Assembly: GCA_019671005.1 (NCBI GenBank)
Contig: CM033745.1
Span: forward strand, 14,498,921 to 14,562,920
DNA: 64,000 nt
Origin: Hibiscus mutabilis
Lineage: Eukaryota; Streptophyta; Magnoliopsida; Malvales; Malvaceae
Direction of reading: 5' to 3'
Every line of letters begins with the position of its first letter. Position 1 is the stretch's first letter. The position numbers and the translations under genes are program-made. Below, one piece after another: positions 42,510-55,182 of this stretch. Below the pieces are notes generated by a model. That model worked only from the letters and a program-made list of their open reading frames with translations. It had not been told where the DNA came from and did not search any database.

Positions 42510-43424
42510 TCATTTCGGCCTCGGCACTTGCTTTAAACATTGATCCAATTTTGCCAAGGCATCCGCCATTTGATTGTCTTCTCTCAGAAGGTAAGTGAAG
42601 CTGATTCTTTTAAAGCTTTTGATCAACTCTTGGATCAGATCGTAATACTTGACCAACTTTGAGTCTCTTGTTTCCCATTCTTTCTGTAGTTGATAGATTA
42701 CCAATGAGGAATCCCCAAAAACCTGAAGCACCTCGATTTTTCTCTCAATGGTTACATTTAAACCCATAACGCATGTTTCATACTCAGCTATGTTATTCAT
42801 GCAAAAGAACTTCAATCTACTGGTGAAGGGATAGTAGATGTTTTATGGAGAAATTAACATTGTCCCAATTCCATGGTCTAATGAATTAGATGCCCCATCG
42901 AAGTATAGCTTCCACAACTCGTCCTCTGGAGTAGCTTTTTCCTCGACTGTTATGCACATTAGGTCTTCATCAGGGAAACTAAATTCCAATGATTCGTAAT
43001 CGTCTAAAGCGTAGCTTGCCAAGAAGTCTGCTATGGCGCCCCAATTTACTGCATTCTTACTCACATACAGTATGTCGAATTCAGACAATAACATTTGCCA
43101 ACGGGCCAGCCTTTCATTTAGCACTAGTGCTTCCATCAAGAACTTCAAAGGGTTTAGCTTGGATATCAACCACATGGTGTGATACAACATGTATTGTCTG
43201 AGCCTTTTGGTAGCCCATACCAGAGCACAACACAACTTCTGGATTGGTGGGTACCGTATTTCACAATTGGTGAATTTCTTGCTCAGATAGTAAATCGCAT
43301 TTTCTTTGTTCCCGGACTCATCATGTTTTCCCAAAACACAAGCCATTGAATTTTCAAAAACTGTTAGATACAAGATCAATGGCCTTCTCAGTACCGGCGC
43401 TGCTAGAATTGGAGCATTAGTCAA
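42510..43424 (-). pseudogene. Dual RNase H region (RNase H plus archaeal-type RNase H)
   Basis: The RT-linked RNase H (43424-42960) contains FENSMACVLGKHDESG, YYLSKKFTNCEIRY and LARWQMLLSEFDI, but shows poor catalytic conservation, as in Tat elements. A second domain starts at about 42914 with KLYFDGASNS (Asp) and continues across a stop after MLISP. It includes NNIAEYETCVMGL (Glu), VFGDSSLVIYQL (Asp) and REDNQMADALA (Asp), a complete DEDD set. The second domain is the acquired archaeal-type RNase H of the Tat lineage. Confidence 0.9.
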
Positions 43425-43717
43425 GTAACTTTTGATCTTATTTAGAGCCTACTAACACTCTTTATCCCACACTCCAGGATTACTCTTTCGGAGCAATCTA
43501 AAGATCGGATCGTATTTGTCGATCAACTGAGAGATAAATCGAGATATATAATTTAACCTCCCCAATAAACCCCAAACTTCTTTTTAGGTCTGAGGTGGCC
43601 AAAGATTTTGAATGGCTTTCACCTTATTCGGGTCAACCTCAATCCCTTATCGGCTAACCACAAGGCCTAAGAGTTTACCTGACATGACAACGAAAGTGCA
43701 TTTCGCCGGATTGAGTT
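43425..43717 (-). other. RT thumb/connection, degenerate
   Basis: Continues the pol reading with several stops. Fragments such as PFGLTSGKLLG-type and LGGLIPQL-type residues can be pieced out, but no long open frame remains. Confidence 0.5.
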
Positions 43718-44575
43718 TCAACTGGTACTTCTTAACCTCTGGAAAAGCTTCCTTAAATTTTGGATATGATCTTCCTCCGTTTGGGATTTGGCGATCATAT
43801 CATCTACGTAAACCTTGATCTCTTTGTGCATCATGTCATGGAAGAGGGTTACCATATCCGTTTGGTAGGTTGCCCCGGCATTCTTCAATCCGAAGAGCAT
43901 CACTTTATAACAGAATATTCCCCACATGGTTACGAACGTAGTTTTCTCCATGTCGTCCTAATGCATTTTGATTTGGTTGTACCCCGAGAAACCATCCATG
44001 AAAGAGAACCATGAATGTCCCGCGGTGTTGTCGACCAAAATATCAATATAAGGTAGTGGAAAATTGTCTTTTGGACTTGCCTTATTAAGGTCTCTGTAAT
44101 CTACACACATACGGACCTTCCTATCTTTTTTGGGAACAAGAACTATGTTTGCCACCCACTCCGAGTATTTAAAGACTCCTAAGAAACCAGCATCGTATTG
44201 TTTCTTCACTTTTTCTCGAATCTTTAATAACATTTCTGGTCTCATCCTTCTGAGTTTTTGCTGAACCGATTTATATTCTGGTTTGATCGTTAGCTTGTGC
44301 ACTACAATATATGTGTCCAGACCTGGCATGTCCTGATAGGTCTATGCAAAAACATCGCTGAATTCTGAAAGCAACTCAAGCAATTCACGCTGGGTCTCAG
44401 CCGAGAAGGCAATACCAACCTTTACTTCTTTTCTTTCCTCTTCCTTCCCCATATTGAGGATCTTTAATTCTTCTTGATGAGGCAGAATTTGTTTATCTTC
44501 ACTTTCCATTAGTCGGAGTAGCTCATCTGGGATCTCTGCTTCTATCTCATAATCCCTCTCCTCAACTTCCTCCAA
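43718..44575 (-). pseudogene. Ogre/Tat reverse transcriptase
   Basis: LSEFSDVFA*TYQDMPGLD (TGG or CAG to TAG at about 44342), then MRPEMLLKIREKVKKQ, VLVPKKDRKVRMCVDYRDLN, NFPLPYIDILVDNTAGH, FMDGFSGYNQIKMH, a second stop, EKTTFVTMWGIFCYKVM, FGLKNAGATYQ and the active-site VYVDDMIAKS. Key motifs including YVDD are intact; two single-codon stops split the ORF. Confidence 0.93.
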
Positions 44576-45424
44576 ACACGAGGGTCACTCAAAATCTATC
44601 TCAGAGTTAGACTCGAAACCATTCATACAGTCAATGATAGGGGCCCTGAAATAATTTGAATGAATATGTATCGGGACTGGAAAAGAATACTTCTTATGGG
44701 ATCAATGAAACAAATATGGTAATAAAGAATAATGAATGTAATGAATGAATGTAAAACAAAGAAAACAAAATGTTTGACATTTGAGAAAAAATAGAAAGCA
44801 TCTTTTTATTGAATTAAAAGCAAGCAGATTAACATAAGAGCCCTTTACAAAAGATCCCTATTGCTCGCGGGTAAAAGCGAATAAGGTTGGTTCTGAGCAT
44901 TACTCTGATCTCGACCTAAAAACTACTGGCAGATCCTCAACAGTCAAATTGCTGAGTGTTTCCCCTGGGAGGCAAGGGCGGATTCCAGCCAAATATTTGC
45001 CACTTTTTTCCTCCTTGGCTATCATGTTGACCTTCATTCCCTCTAGTGCCTCGCTGAACCTTTCCTCCTTGCTGAACTCAGCGCTTTCTAGGCTAGCTTC
45101 GTGTATCTTCTCCTCCACATTGATTATTCACCTGGACATAAAAATATTCTTTAAATGGGGGGAAGTCATTGGTTCCCATGAGATGTCTTCTCCTCTGAAT
45201 CTGGCATTCCTTTGTTCTTCTCTTTTCTTCTATTCTAGTTTTCTCTGGTGAAAATTGGGTTTATGGCCGAGCCCGAACCGATCCTTCTTGCCAATGACGC
45301 TCCTGGCGTGCAAGCATCCTTGCAAACTCCTTCCCAGCCCTTTACCCTTCTTGGCTCCTCGTCCCAAGGTCTGCCAGATAGTTATTTTGGTGCAATTTGA
45401 CAATCTAGGGCGTGGGATCTTACT
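44576..45424 (-). pseudogene. PR-RT spacer with G-patch-like segment
   Basis: Minus-strand reading near 45250-45400 gives LGRGAKKGKGLGRSLQG and KKDRFGLGHKP, glycine-spaced as in a G-patch RNA-binding motif. An acidic stretch (45118-44900, EEKIHEASLESAEFSKEE) follows. Ogre elements can carry an intron between PR and RT; I see no certain splice sites. Confidence 0.6.
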
Positions 45425-46056
45425 TTATTCCGCCGCGAAGGTAGCATTCGTGAACTCCAAGGCCCTAAAGGAGCACTCAATGACCTCTTCGTCAGTTTGG
45501 ACATAAGGAGCGTCGATAGTCACGAAAGCAATAATGTCTTGCTCAGCTCCCACACTCACCAACTTCCCATCAATAATAAATTTCAATTTTTGATGTAAAG
45601 ATGAAGGCACGGCTCCGGCCGAGTGAATCCACGGCCTCCCTAGCAGACAGTTGTAAGTAGGTTGGATGTCCATTACTACAAACTCGACAACGTACTCGTG
45701 GGACCAATCAGCAATGCTATCTTTATCTTCCCGATAGTATCTCTCTTGGTCCCATCAAATGCTCTAAAGGAGTTCTGACATGGTTTCATGTGTGAACCGT
45801 CCACTGGGAGCCTTTGTAGGGTCACCATAGGTAATACATTTAAGGCAAACACGTTGTCGATGAACACCTCTGGTACGACATGCCCCTTGCAGTGGGTGGT
45901 GATGTTCAAAGCCTTTGTTGATCTCATGCCTCCGTCAGGAATCTCATCGTCGGTAAAAGTGATGTAGTTATCTACAGTAATGTGGCCCACTATTCTGTCT
46001 AACTTATCTACTAAGATATTGTCTGGAACAAACGTCTGATTTAGTACTTTCAACAA
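45425..46056 (-). pseudogene. Ogre/Tat aspartic protease, active site altered
   Basis: First half (46056-45676): GGMRSTKALNITTHCKGH, then the active-site region VFIDNVFALNVLPM, where the family has a D-x-G-S motif before ALNVLP. The Gly-Ser pair has become Val-Phe, which should inactivate it. A frameshift at about 45675 leads to the second half (45673-45425) with PTYNCLLGRPWIHSAGAVPS, the flap/ILGR-type block. Confidence 0.85.
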
Positions 46057-46113
46057 TGTGTCATGATGTTTTTATGAACTCAACAGTAACTCAAGTACTA
46101 AAATTCGTGCTTG

Positions 46114-48346
46114 CTATTTTTTAAGATGCTCAACAATGTTGTATTTGCTGTGCTTTAGGAACCTCAAGAAATCTTGAGCCTGACTCGCTGTCACAGACTC
46201 ATGAATTCTAGGGGGAGGTTTCTCTCTGAAAATATTCTCGGGTTCGGCAGTTACTGCTTTGCCTTTGTCTCTCTGTTCTTCTGACACCTTTGTCGTTTCT
46301 GGGGAATAGCATCTGCCACTTCTGGTAAAATGCCCTACTTTATTTACCACCTCGGCGCTTGGCTCCATTGGGCTCTCCTCCTTTGAGGGTCCTTCATCGG
46401 GTAGTTTCTCCTCCTCTTGTATTTTTTGCTTCCTCTGTATAGAAACGTGTGCAGTATAGCTCCACGGGACTTTTCGAGCATCCTTAAACGGAAAGGGAGT
46501 CAGAGCCGAAATCTGTATCTTTGGAGTTACTTTAAAACTTTCATCTTGGGATGAGCTTTCAAGCTTTGGCCTAAGTGATATAATAAAAGGTCTATCTACC
46601 CCATACTTGATCTTGGGGGTATCCGACGTGCATACATCTGATTCTTTTCTCTCTTCATCTTTCTCAAAGAATTCAATTTCCTTATTGTCTATCATTCTCT
46701 GAATCATCTGCTTGAACTCCTCGTAACACTGAATGTCATGTCCTTCCTCCTAGTAAAACTCACAGTACGGTCCGCTTCCTTGTTGCACGATCTACATACC
46801 CCGGTTGATGAGGCGTACAATACATAACTACTAAAACACCCAACTCAGAGGGGATTTGACCTCAGATACTCTTGTCTTGGCTCTTCTAGTATACTATTCT
46901 TCGATTGCATTTACGCCACGGCCTCCGTGATTTGGTAACGGTTAGTGGCTACATTCGGCTCGTCTAACTGTAACACCCTGGAATATTGGTGTGATAATCG
47001 CAGTTCATCTTTTCATCATACCACGCAGGGAATGGTGGATTAAAAAGAGTGACATAATAAGGCCGGACCAAATCAGCCTTATGCAGTTGCGAGTATAGTT
47101 CAGCATATGATACTGGGAGTGGAGTAAACGACATCTTCTCATTTTCCCTCTTCAGAGCCCTGGTCTCCTTCTTGCTTGAGCCCTACCCTCCTCCGGCTGC
47201 GGCTCGTGGTGGTGAAATAGTGAAACTCTTCAGAGCTATGTAGGTGCTTGCATTGTTCACCTCATTGTCTCTTTTCTTGTAATTCTTACGTGCATTCTCC
47301 CCACTATCGATCTTTCCACTCTTTATTGCACCTTCAATTAATTCTCTGATTCTTACCATATCAGCAAAGTTATGGGTAGTTTTGTTTATCAAACGATCAA
47401 ACAATGTTCCCCTCAAAGTATTGATGAACATAGGTGTGATCTCGTGTTCGAAAATTGATGACTGGATTTGAGCGGCGACGTCACGCCATCTCTGGGCATA
47501 CTGGCGTAGATTCTCATTTATCTTTTGTTACATCCCTTCTAGCATAATTCAATTGGGGATCATGTCGGTTACATGCTTGTAATGCTCTACAAATACCTTC
47601 CTTAAGTCCTTCCATGACTTGATATTTGTTCGGCTGAGTATAGTGTACCACCGGGTTGCAGACCCAGTCAAACTCTCCTAGAAGCAGTGAATAAGTAACT
47701 TCTCATCTTTCACAAAAGCAGTCATCTTTCTGTAGTACATGGTAATATGTGCTGATGGGCAAGTGGTCCCGTCATATTTAATGAAGTTGGGCACCTTAAA
47801 TTTGAGTGCGAGAACCAAATCAGCCAATAAACTCAAATCGCTTGCATCATTCCCATGTTCGTCACCCCCTTGGACAGCTTTTAGCCTTTCTTCGAGCATA
47901 CGAAACTCCTCATCATACTTCTTCTCCATATCGCTCCTAATTCTTTTCTCTACTTCATCCATCATGCTCAGGTCTGGCACTTCATTCTCGTACCCTACTC
48001 CCAGATCAATGGGTTTATTTGTTGGAGCACCCCTATGGTGAGTCGCTGATGCCCCAACAACAGGGTCAGCGGAAACACCTGTGAGATTAATGTAAACCAT
48101 TTTCCTGGGTTCTGGCATATCCGGTTGCACCTTCGCATGAGACAAAACACTTTCTTGCTCGTCAAGACTTGGGCTGTCGATGGATATTCCCTCATTGCCC
48201 TTCATCTTTGCCAATAAACTTGTTATCTGAGCGATAACAACAACTTGTGACTGAGCTATCTGGTCCCTGATATCTTGGCCAATCACGTCCAAATGCGTTT
48301 CGAGGTCCTTTTGCCCCTGTTCTACCTTGGCTAGTTTATCCTCCAT
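46114..48346 (-). pseudogene. gag: Ogre/Tat gag
   Basis: Start ATG 48346 (MEDKLAKVEQGQ). A coiled-coil N terminus leads into KFKVPNFIKYDGTTCPSAHI and YYRKMTAFVKDEKLLIHCF*ESLTGSA, the gag capsid signature, with CAG to TAG at the stop. Further stops follow IPN and LEGM. Reading resumes at 47431-47183 (FINTLRGTLFDRLI). The C-terminal part (46707-46114) is charged and includes QMIQRMIDNKEIEF and FTRSGRCYSPE. No clear zinc knuckle is seen. Confidence 0.88.
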
Positions 48347-48799
48347 GGTTCGGGACTGTAGCCGGGTTCAGTATTGGTGCGGAATGATTAAATTTTTAAG
48401 AATTAAAATACTTTCTCTCTGAAATGAAAAGTCTTTTAATTAATTTTGGTATTTAAACAAAGTATGCAAATAAATGTATGATGCATGGATACAAAGAGCA
48501 ACACTGAATTCGGTAAATATCACCGTTAAACAACTTCCATTGATGGGAACATCGTCCTATTGCAATAACTTAGAGAAAGCTAACTACACATATGATTTCA
48601 AGGTAGTGTCGAGGTCGATGATCTCCCTCAAAATCCACACAATCCTCTCTTCTTCCTCGGAGTCATCATCGACACAATCGTGAAGCTCGGTAGCGTCTTC
48701 TGTTAGAAATTGTATTTTCTGGGCAACCTCTTGCATTCGGGCTCCTCTCCATGCCAATTCTTGCTCTTACCTCCAAATTGTGTAGGCGGTAAAGTACAA
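48347..48799 (-). other. Spacer between ORF1 and gag
   Basis: Mixed sequence with an acidic, low-complexity antisense reading near 48600-48700. No gene recognised. Confidence 0.5.
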
Positions 48800-50863
48800 C
48801 TATTTCAAACCCGGAGTCGGGCGTACTTGAATTGCCCCTCTCATGCTTGCTACATGGTCTTTGAGTTGCTGAACCTCGGCTTCTAACTCTTCAACACGTG
48901 TTATCAAAGCTTGATTCTCTAAGTTGCTGGCCTTCAACTTGCTAGTCGAGTCCTTGTGTTTGAAAAGAGACTTTTTCAAACATTTCACTTGATCTCTCAA
49001 GGCTCTACTTTGGTGTTGTTCCTTCTCAATTTGTTTTGAATGAGAGGTTCGCCGATTCTTTATTTCCTGGGTCAAAGCGAGCACTCGATCTTTGTGCTCG
49101 AGAAACATCCTCTTATAGTTCTCAGCTTGTGCTCTTTCTTCCTTAAGCTAGTGCTCTAGCCCCTCACTCGACCCTCTTTCTGCGACTCTCTTACTTCTAT
49201 TTAACATCTTGAGCTGCTGAATCTCCTCTTTTTCTAGCTTGAGTTCTAGTTCTAGCTTCTCTCTCTTCTTTTGTAGGTCTTTGACTACTCCTTCAAACTG
49301 TGTCTTTTCTAACTCGAAGTCAAACTTCTCCTAATGGGCTTTCTCCTTGAGCTTAAGGTACTTCTTCCGCTCCTCTTCAAGCTGCTTCCTCATTAGATCG
49401 ACTTCGGTGGGGAGTATGGCTAATATTTCTTCTAAAGATTTCCTGCTATCGGGGGCTAAACATGGAATATTGTCATTGACACGGTTGAATCACCATGCCT
49501 CATTTTTAGGAGTAACCATATATGGAGCGTTCATGATCCTAACTTGTCTCGCACTATTCCAAGTTGAAGAAGCGTTGTATACCATCGCCTTATAGCACTT
49601 CTCCTTTGTGTAATCCACGTTGAACTCGTTTAGCCCTTTGGTGGCTGGCACAAACTGTTTTGACCCATACTACCTTAGGACTAACAGGGGTGCATAGGCA
49701 GTGTGCCCCCAAAGACCAAGCAACGGTACCCACGAATACTTTCCGCATCTGTAGAGAACATTCTTTGCCAACAACCATGGTGCCCTCTAAACTATATTTT
49801 TTTCCTTTAGGTTCTAGAGAACGTCCTACCATACCTCCTCAGATCTACGGGTTGGCCAATCATTCTTTCGTAAGAATTCTTCCAAGGGTGAGAACTTACC
49901 ATCGTAAAGGGTTCTGGAGAAACTAGGATTGGTCCAAAGGTGACTGTAAAACCAAACCATCAAAAGTTGCGAACACCCTTGGAAATGTCCTCCTCCATTC
50001 TCCCGACAGAACCTCAAGGATCGAAAGGTTTCAGCCAGAATGACAGGTACTGGATTGGTCCTACTACTCAAACGTTCAAAAAGATCCAAGACTGACGGGT
50101 CAATGAGGCCCAAAGCTCGAGGGAATAGTACCAATCCGTAGATTAATAAAGCGAATAGGTTCCGCTGATCTCGTCCTACAGGGCGCACAGAAGCCAAAGC
50201 CAGGATTCCCTCCTACTTAAGATACTTCTTACTGTTCCAAGTGGTGACTTGTTGTTCAACCCAAGACGGTAATGTATCTGATATTCTGACAAGCTTTCCT
50301 CGGAAAGCTTTGTTCTTACTCGGCTTGGAATATACTCGATCCATATCAATCACTTTGCAATTTATGAGATCCTGGTATTCTTCAATTGTAGGAGTGAGAT
50401 CGAAGTTACCAATTGTGAAACAACTGTAGGCGGAGTTCCAAAAAATGACCAAAGTTTGCAGTAGTGCTTGGTCAACTGGAACCTCCATCAAATATGCGAT
50501 GTCATTGTACTCTTCTCTGGAAGTGCTCATTGTTTCGAAATCCCAAATGTTCCATACTGACTTCAAATCATATACATCATTAAATCTGGTATTCATGAAT
50601 GTCGTGGCTGATATGGCTGATTTGAATCTTTCGGCAATACTATCTCCCTCATGTAACTGTTCCTCTTCTGACCATATCTGAACGTCGAAATTCTTCTCGT
50701 CACTGCTGCGAACTAAGTCCCCCATCGATCTAGTTTTTAATTTCAAATTATTCCCAGACTCAGTATACTCTTCATGATTATGACATAATATGCGAAATGA
50801 AGATAAAAAGAACAGGAAACAAGAGAAAAGGTTAGTCATGAGGTAAAAAAAACTTGCAAACAA
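48800..50863 (-). pseudogene. Ogre/Tat ORF1 (plant-mobile-like domain plus coiled coil)
   Basis: An extra ORF upstream of gag, as known for Ogre/Tat. From 50863 the reading includes SIAERFKSAISATTF, ALLQTLVIFWNSAYSCF and LTPTIEEYQDLINC (plant mobile / DUF7745-like domain), then a single TAG at about 50212 and, in frame, VRPVGRDQRNLFALLIYGLV and SLRFCRENGGGHFQGC (to 49826). After a frameshift it runs through WNSARQVRIMNAPYMVTPKN and a long coiled coil (QLEEERKKYLKLKEKAH; REALRDQVKC-type heptads at 49108-48800). Function in the element is unknown; nucleic-acid or particle association is speculative. Confidence 0.85.
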
Positions 50864-51449
50864 GAAGAGGTAAAATTAGATAAATTAAGTGAAAGGCATG
50901 CATATAAAAAAAACCCTAATCACAGGAAATCCAATTTTCTATGGTTATCCGCATGGCTCTAATGGGGTGGGCTTCTTAAATTTACACACATGAGTTCAGT
51001 TCTAATTGGGGTACCCGAACCTATCTTATCACCTACTAAGGTAACAAGAGCCCCAATTCTAGCCTATTACAAGCTTGAGAATTGGTTTCAGTTCGAGGGA
51101 AAGCACGACCTAATGACATGGAGGGCTGTTCACGTGTCAAGATGCGTGGATTCCAGAAGTGAATTACCGACCCGTGGAGGGCTGCTCACGTGGGTATGTG
51201 GCATTTCACTCCCACTTAAGGGATAGAGCTCAGGTGTAGAGCTTGATGAGATGGTGCAACATATGCCGGTGATTCCTTAGAAATTTAATTCAAAGGCCAT
51301 CAACTATCAAAGCCCGTTCAATTGCAGTTTCATTTTCACGAAAGGTTCAACCTTACTAAATTCAATTGAAATCTCGACAATTTTTCATCTTTAATAAGCA
51401 ACAAACATCTTATTTGGCCAAACTCTCTCTTTGTTTTAAAAACAAAATT
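50864..51449 (-). other. Ogre/Tat 5' leader
   Basis: Untranslated leader between PBS and ORF1. A 'gagggctg.tcacgtg' phrase occurs twice (51120-51195). No gene. Confidence 0.65.
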
Positions 51450-51467
51450 GATCCCCAGTAGAGTCGA
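51450..51467 (-). other. Primer-binding site of Ogre/Tat element
   Basis: TCGACTCTACTGGGGATC on the minus strand, 5 nt from the LTR. It resembles the tRNA-Arg-type site I recall for Ogre elements; the exact tRNA should be confirmed. Confidence 0.7.
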
Positions 51468-51472
51468 TAGGC

Positions 51473-54400
51473 TGTAACGACATTTTTTGAAAAACCTTTG
51501 AAAGGTTATATGTTCGACGCTAAAAGTTATCCCAAAAATCCTTTCTTCGTAATCTTGGTTTAAAGGGATTTCTTTTGAAAATTCTTTTTCTTTAGAAAAT
51601 TGATTGAAAACTGGGAGTCGCCACCGGCCACTTGGATAAGGTAGGCCGAACACCAAAAAACCAGAGATTCATTTTGAAAGGGCTCAGGAGTTGGTTACGT
51701 GTGGAGAAGGATTAGCACCCCCATCACGCCCGGTAATCGGTACCAAAATATTTGTTGCTTTTAATCGAATGAAATTGTCAGAATTTGAAAAGAATTCAAT
51801 TTGGTGACCTTAATTGAAAATTAAACTTAATTGAACGGGCTTTATCAGATTGGTGGGTTCAAAATAATTGAACATTTAATTAATAAGGTTGAAAATACAT
51901 CGGACCATAGATTAAATCGATATCGAATAAGCCTGACTGCCGTGTTAATTTAAGGTTCGAATCCCGTATGTCACCTTTATGCTTGATGCAAGCAATTAAG
52001 AAATGATGTAATAGCTTTGTCAAGTTTTAATTCTTTCTTGAGTCGGTAAAGATTAATTCAAATATTTGGTCAACATCCTATAAGCTCGAACTGTTACGAC
52101 CCAAATATCGAAACTAATGGATACCTCCCCCTTTCTTGTAATTTAAATTAATTAATGTGCAATCGAACATTACAGTCATATGAATGACAAAATAGGAGAT
52201 GGCAAATAAGAGGCATAAAAGATAAACACCTAAGGCCCACCCCAAGACCTAACCTAAAAAGGCCCAAATTATTGAAGTTCAATTAGTGACCTAACCGTTA
52301 ATCAAGTGATTCTAGTATTTAATCCTAAATTAATTAGCCCTAAAAATTATAACAAATTAAGACAATTAATCGGGAATTTAAGCGCCAATCTAAGTTTGAA
52401 ATTAATTTTATCCTAATCCGTTAACATTCAATTAATTTAACGAATTTGACATTTGTTCTAATGAGCCAAGAGCAAATTAAAATTCCTTAGATTAATCTGA
52501 ACTTTAATTTAACCAAGGCCTTAAGGAATCTTAATCTAGAATTAATTCAATTAATCTAAGAATCACGCCCCTATGAGACGGGCACGTGATTTTAATTAAT
52601 TCCAATTAATTCACTTAATCTAATCTAAAGCCCAAAAACTAGGCCCAAGACTATTGCATCTAAACCCGAAACCAAAAGCCCAAAACCTTTTAAAACAGGG
52701 CCTAAGCTAAAAGCCCAAGCCAAAGGCCCAAGTTATGAGAGAGACTATTTAGCGGTCTAGTTATTTAGGTGGGTTTAGTACTTAACCCTAGATTGATTAA
52801 CCTTAACAAAGTAAGTCCCACAATTAACTTAATTAGTTTGAAATCATGCTTCTATGAGATGAACACGTGATTTGAATTAATTGAACTAACCTAAATCTAA
52901 TCTAAGCCCAAAACTAGAAACTAGGCCCAAAAAACACAAAGATAAAAAAACTTAAGTTATCTAGCATTTAGATAAATGATACTCAACATTAATACATTTT
53001 GAAGCTAATCAACCACAAGATTAATGTTAAAAAAGACATATTAAACATCATATTATAAACTGGAAATGGGACTTAATTGAATAGAAATAAAATTAAAGGA
53101 CAAATTAAAATAAAATGATAACTCTGCTCGAAACAGTGGTCAAATTGAAAAATGCTATAAAAGTTCAGGGACCACGGAAGGGGTTTTAACACCGCGGAGC
53201 TCCTTAAAGGGTGAATAAGCCGGGACGGAAGGTTTTAAAACGTGATTTCTCTTTTTTTTTAAATGTTAAAACAATATATATTATATGTTTTTTTACCAGA
53301 AATAGAAAAAAAGATTATAACGCCCAAAACCCTCCCAGGCTCTCTGAAAACTCTCTGGGCAGAGGATGAACACCACCGTGGTATTCATCAACGCCGCCAC
53401 CCTGCCCAGAATCTGACCGTGTAACCCAGATTTCGGTGGCTCTGCCGCCGCGACGGCCGTCGTTCAACGGGGGCCAATAAACCCCAAAAACACCACCAAC
53501 AAAAACCCCTCTTTAACCTAGAACATAGATCCAAGCCTATTTCCCCAAAAAAGTTGAGCCTTTTCCCTGAAAACACCAAAAAAGAGTTGAGAGAATCCCC
53601 CTTTCTTTCTTTTTTCTCTAAAAGAGGACCACCGAGGTTAGGGGACTTCTCAGAGGCCATCTCTACTCCGTTTCACCGTTCAAGGCTTATCAACGAGCAG
53701 GGAAGGCAGATCGACGCGCAAACAGGGAAAACTACAAGGGTGAAATACATAGAAACCCTAAATTCTATGCTTTCTTCATGTAAATGCTAGAAAATATCTG
53801 AAAGGGGTGTTATACCTCTGTAAATGTGAGATTTTTGCTGCCTCTTTGCTATTCCTTTCTTTAATATCTCCCCCTTTACAATTTAGGGTAGTGTATTTAT
53901 ATACCCTAGATTACATGTATTTTAGAAATGCGAAAAGAAAATTGAAAAATCCCTATTGGTTGATTGTTATCCTGCTTTTATTCACATGTATCACGGATTT
54001 TCATCTGTTAATTCTCTAAAAATTCTGAATTCGTTGTGCGCTCCTCCCCTTTCTGACATTTTTTTTGGTTGATCTGTGTGTGGCGCAGCTACTGAGAGGG
54101 ACCGAAGGAGGGGACCAGTAGAGAGCCGGCTTGTGAAGTAATCATCTGACTTGGCCGCCAGCGTGGAGGTCATTGCCGAGGTGGCCGTTGCTATAGCGTC
54201 GTCGTGGCGCTAGCGTTGCCGTTGTTCGAAGGATGGTGGGGATTGAAAGGGCGTTCGTGAAATCCACGCGCTCGTCGAGACAATAAAGTGGTGCCCGTGA
54301 GGCGCGTCGAGAGCTAGGGAGTCGTCCCCCTTTCCATCTGAGCTGTTCATCCTCACTTTGATCCAACGATAGGGATTTGGCTGTGCAACCAATAGAGCTG

Positions 54401-54799
54401 ATTAGGGTTTAGGTTTCTTTATTATTGGGCCCAAAACAGGCCACTATGTAATATATTTTTGTAATGGACTCTTATATTATATATACTTGGGCTGTTTTTA
54501 TTTCATTTAACATTTTTTTATATTTTCATATTTGTTTCATAATAATAATAAATGATAATACCATATAAACGGTAATAACATGTGATAGTAGTATAATGAT
54601 AATAAGATAATATGACACTCTAATAATATCGTAGTGAATAATAACATAATAATGAAAAAAACATAATACTAGTAACCTAAGCCCATTAGACCCTTTAGTC
54701 TTTAATTCTTTTAACCGGGTAATATAGCCAACCCACACAACTTAACATGACATAAAAATCTCTAGTGTTTTCTTTTCGGGACAAAAATTAGTGATTACA
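51473..54799 (-). repeat. 5' LTR of Ogre/Tat element
   Basis: 3327 bp, the partner of 36082-39403 along its full length, with the same TGTAACGAC and GTGATTACA ends. Confidence 0.94.
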
Positions 54800-54804
54800 C
54801 TTAT
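54800..54804. repeat. Right target-site duplication of Ogre/Tat element (CTTAT)
   Basis: Identical to 36077-36081. Confidence 0.9.
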
Positions 54805-54823
54805 TTATCTTTTTAATGGTTTG

Positions 54824-55174
54824 CAGGGACGGAGCTAGTGTTGAACATTTACATGGGCTGAAATATTGAATTTAAAAAATACAAGGGTTTATTAAGTATT
54901 TGAAACTCAAAATTCATGGGGCAATGCCTAATTTGTCGAATATTTAAACTTATAAGGACTTAAATTGATATTAGACCAAAAAAATGATAATGCGACCTCA
55001 TTATTTTTTGTTCAATCCATACTTGATCATATATTTAATAAACTCTTGTATTTTTTAATTTGAACATTTATTTTTACAAGGGCAAAATGATAATTAGACC
55101 AAAATCGATCAAATATATTAATTTTATTACAGGGGCTGAGACCCCCTTGGGCCCCCAAAGGAGTTCCGTCCTTG
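54824..55174. mobile_element. hAT MITE with 8-bp target duplication
   Basis: CAGGGACGGAGCT at the left and AGTTCCGTCCTTG at the right are imperfect inverted repeats. Both ends are flanked by the identical 8-mer ATGGTTTG (54816-54823, 55175-55182), the hAT hallmark. 351 bp, non-coding. Confidence 0.9.
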
Positions 55175-55182
55175 ATGGTTTG

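Larger units (their letters stand above)
36082..54799 (-). mobile_element. Ogre/Tat-type Ty3/gypsy retrotransposon, 18.7 kb
   Basis: 3.3-kb LTRs (TGTAACGAC..GTGATTACA) flanked by identical CTTAT duplications. Minus-strand order: 5' LTR, PBS, long ORF1, gag, protease, RT, RNase H, a second RNase H, integrase, a repeat-rich 3' region, PPT, 3' LTR. The ORF before gag, the dual RNase H, the great length and the TCGACTCTACTGGGGATC-type PBS are diagnostic of the Tat/Ogre branch. All ORFs carry stops or frameshifts, mostly C-to-T. No nested insertion is visible inside. Confidence 0.94.
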
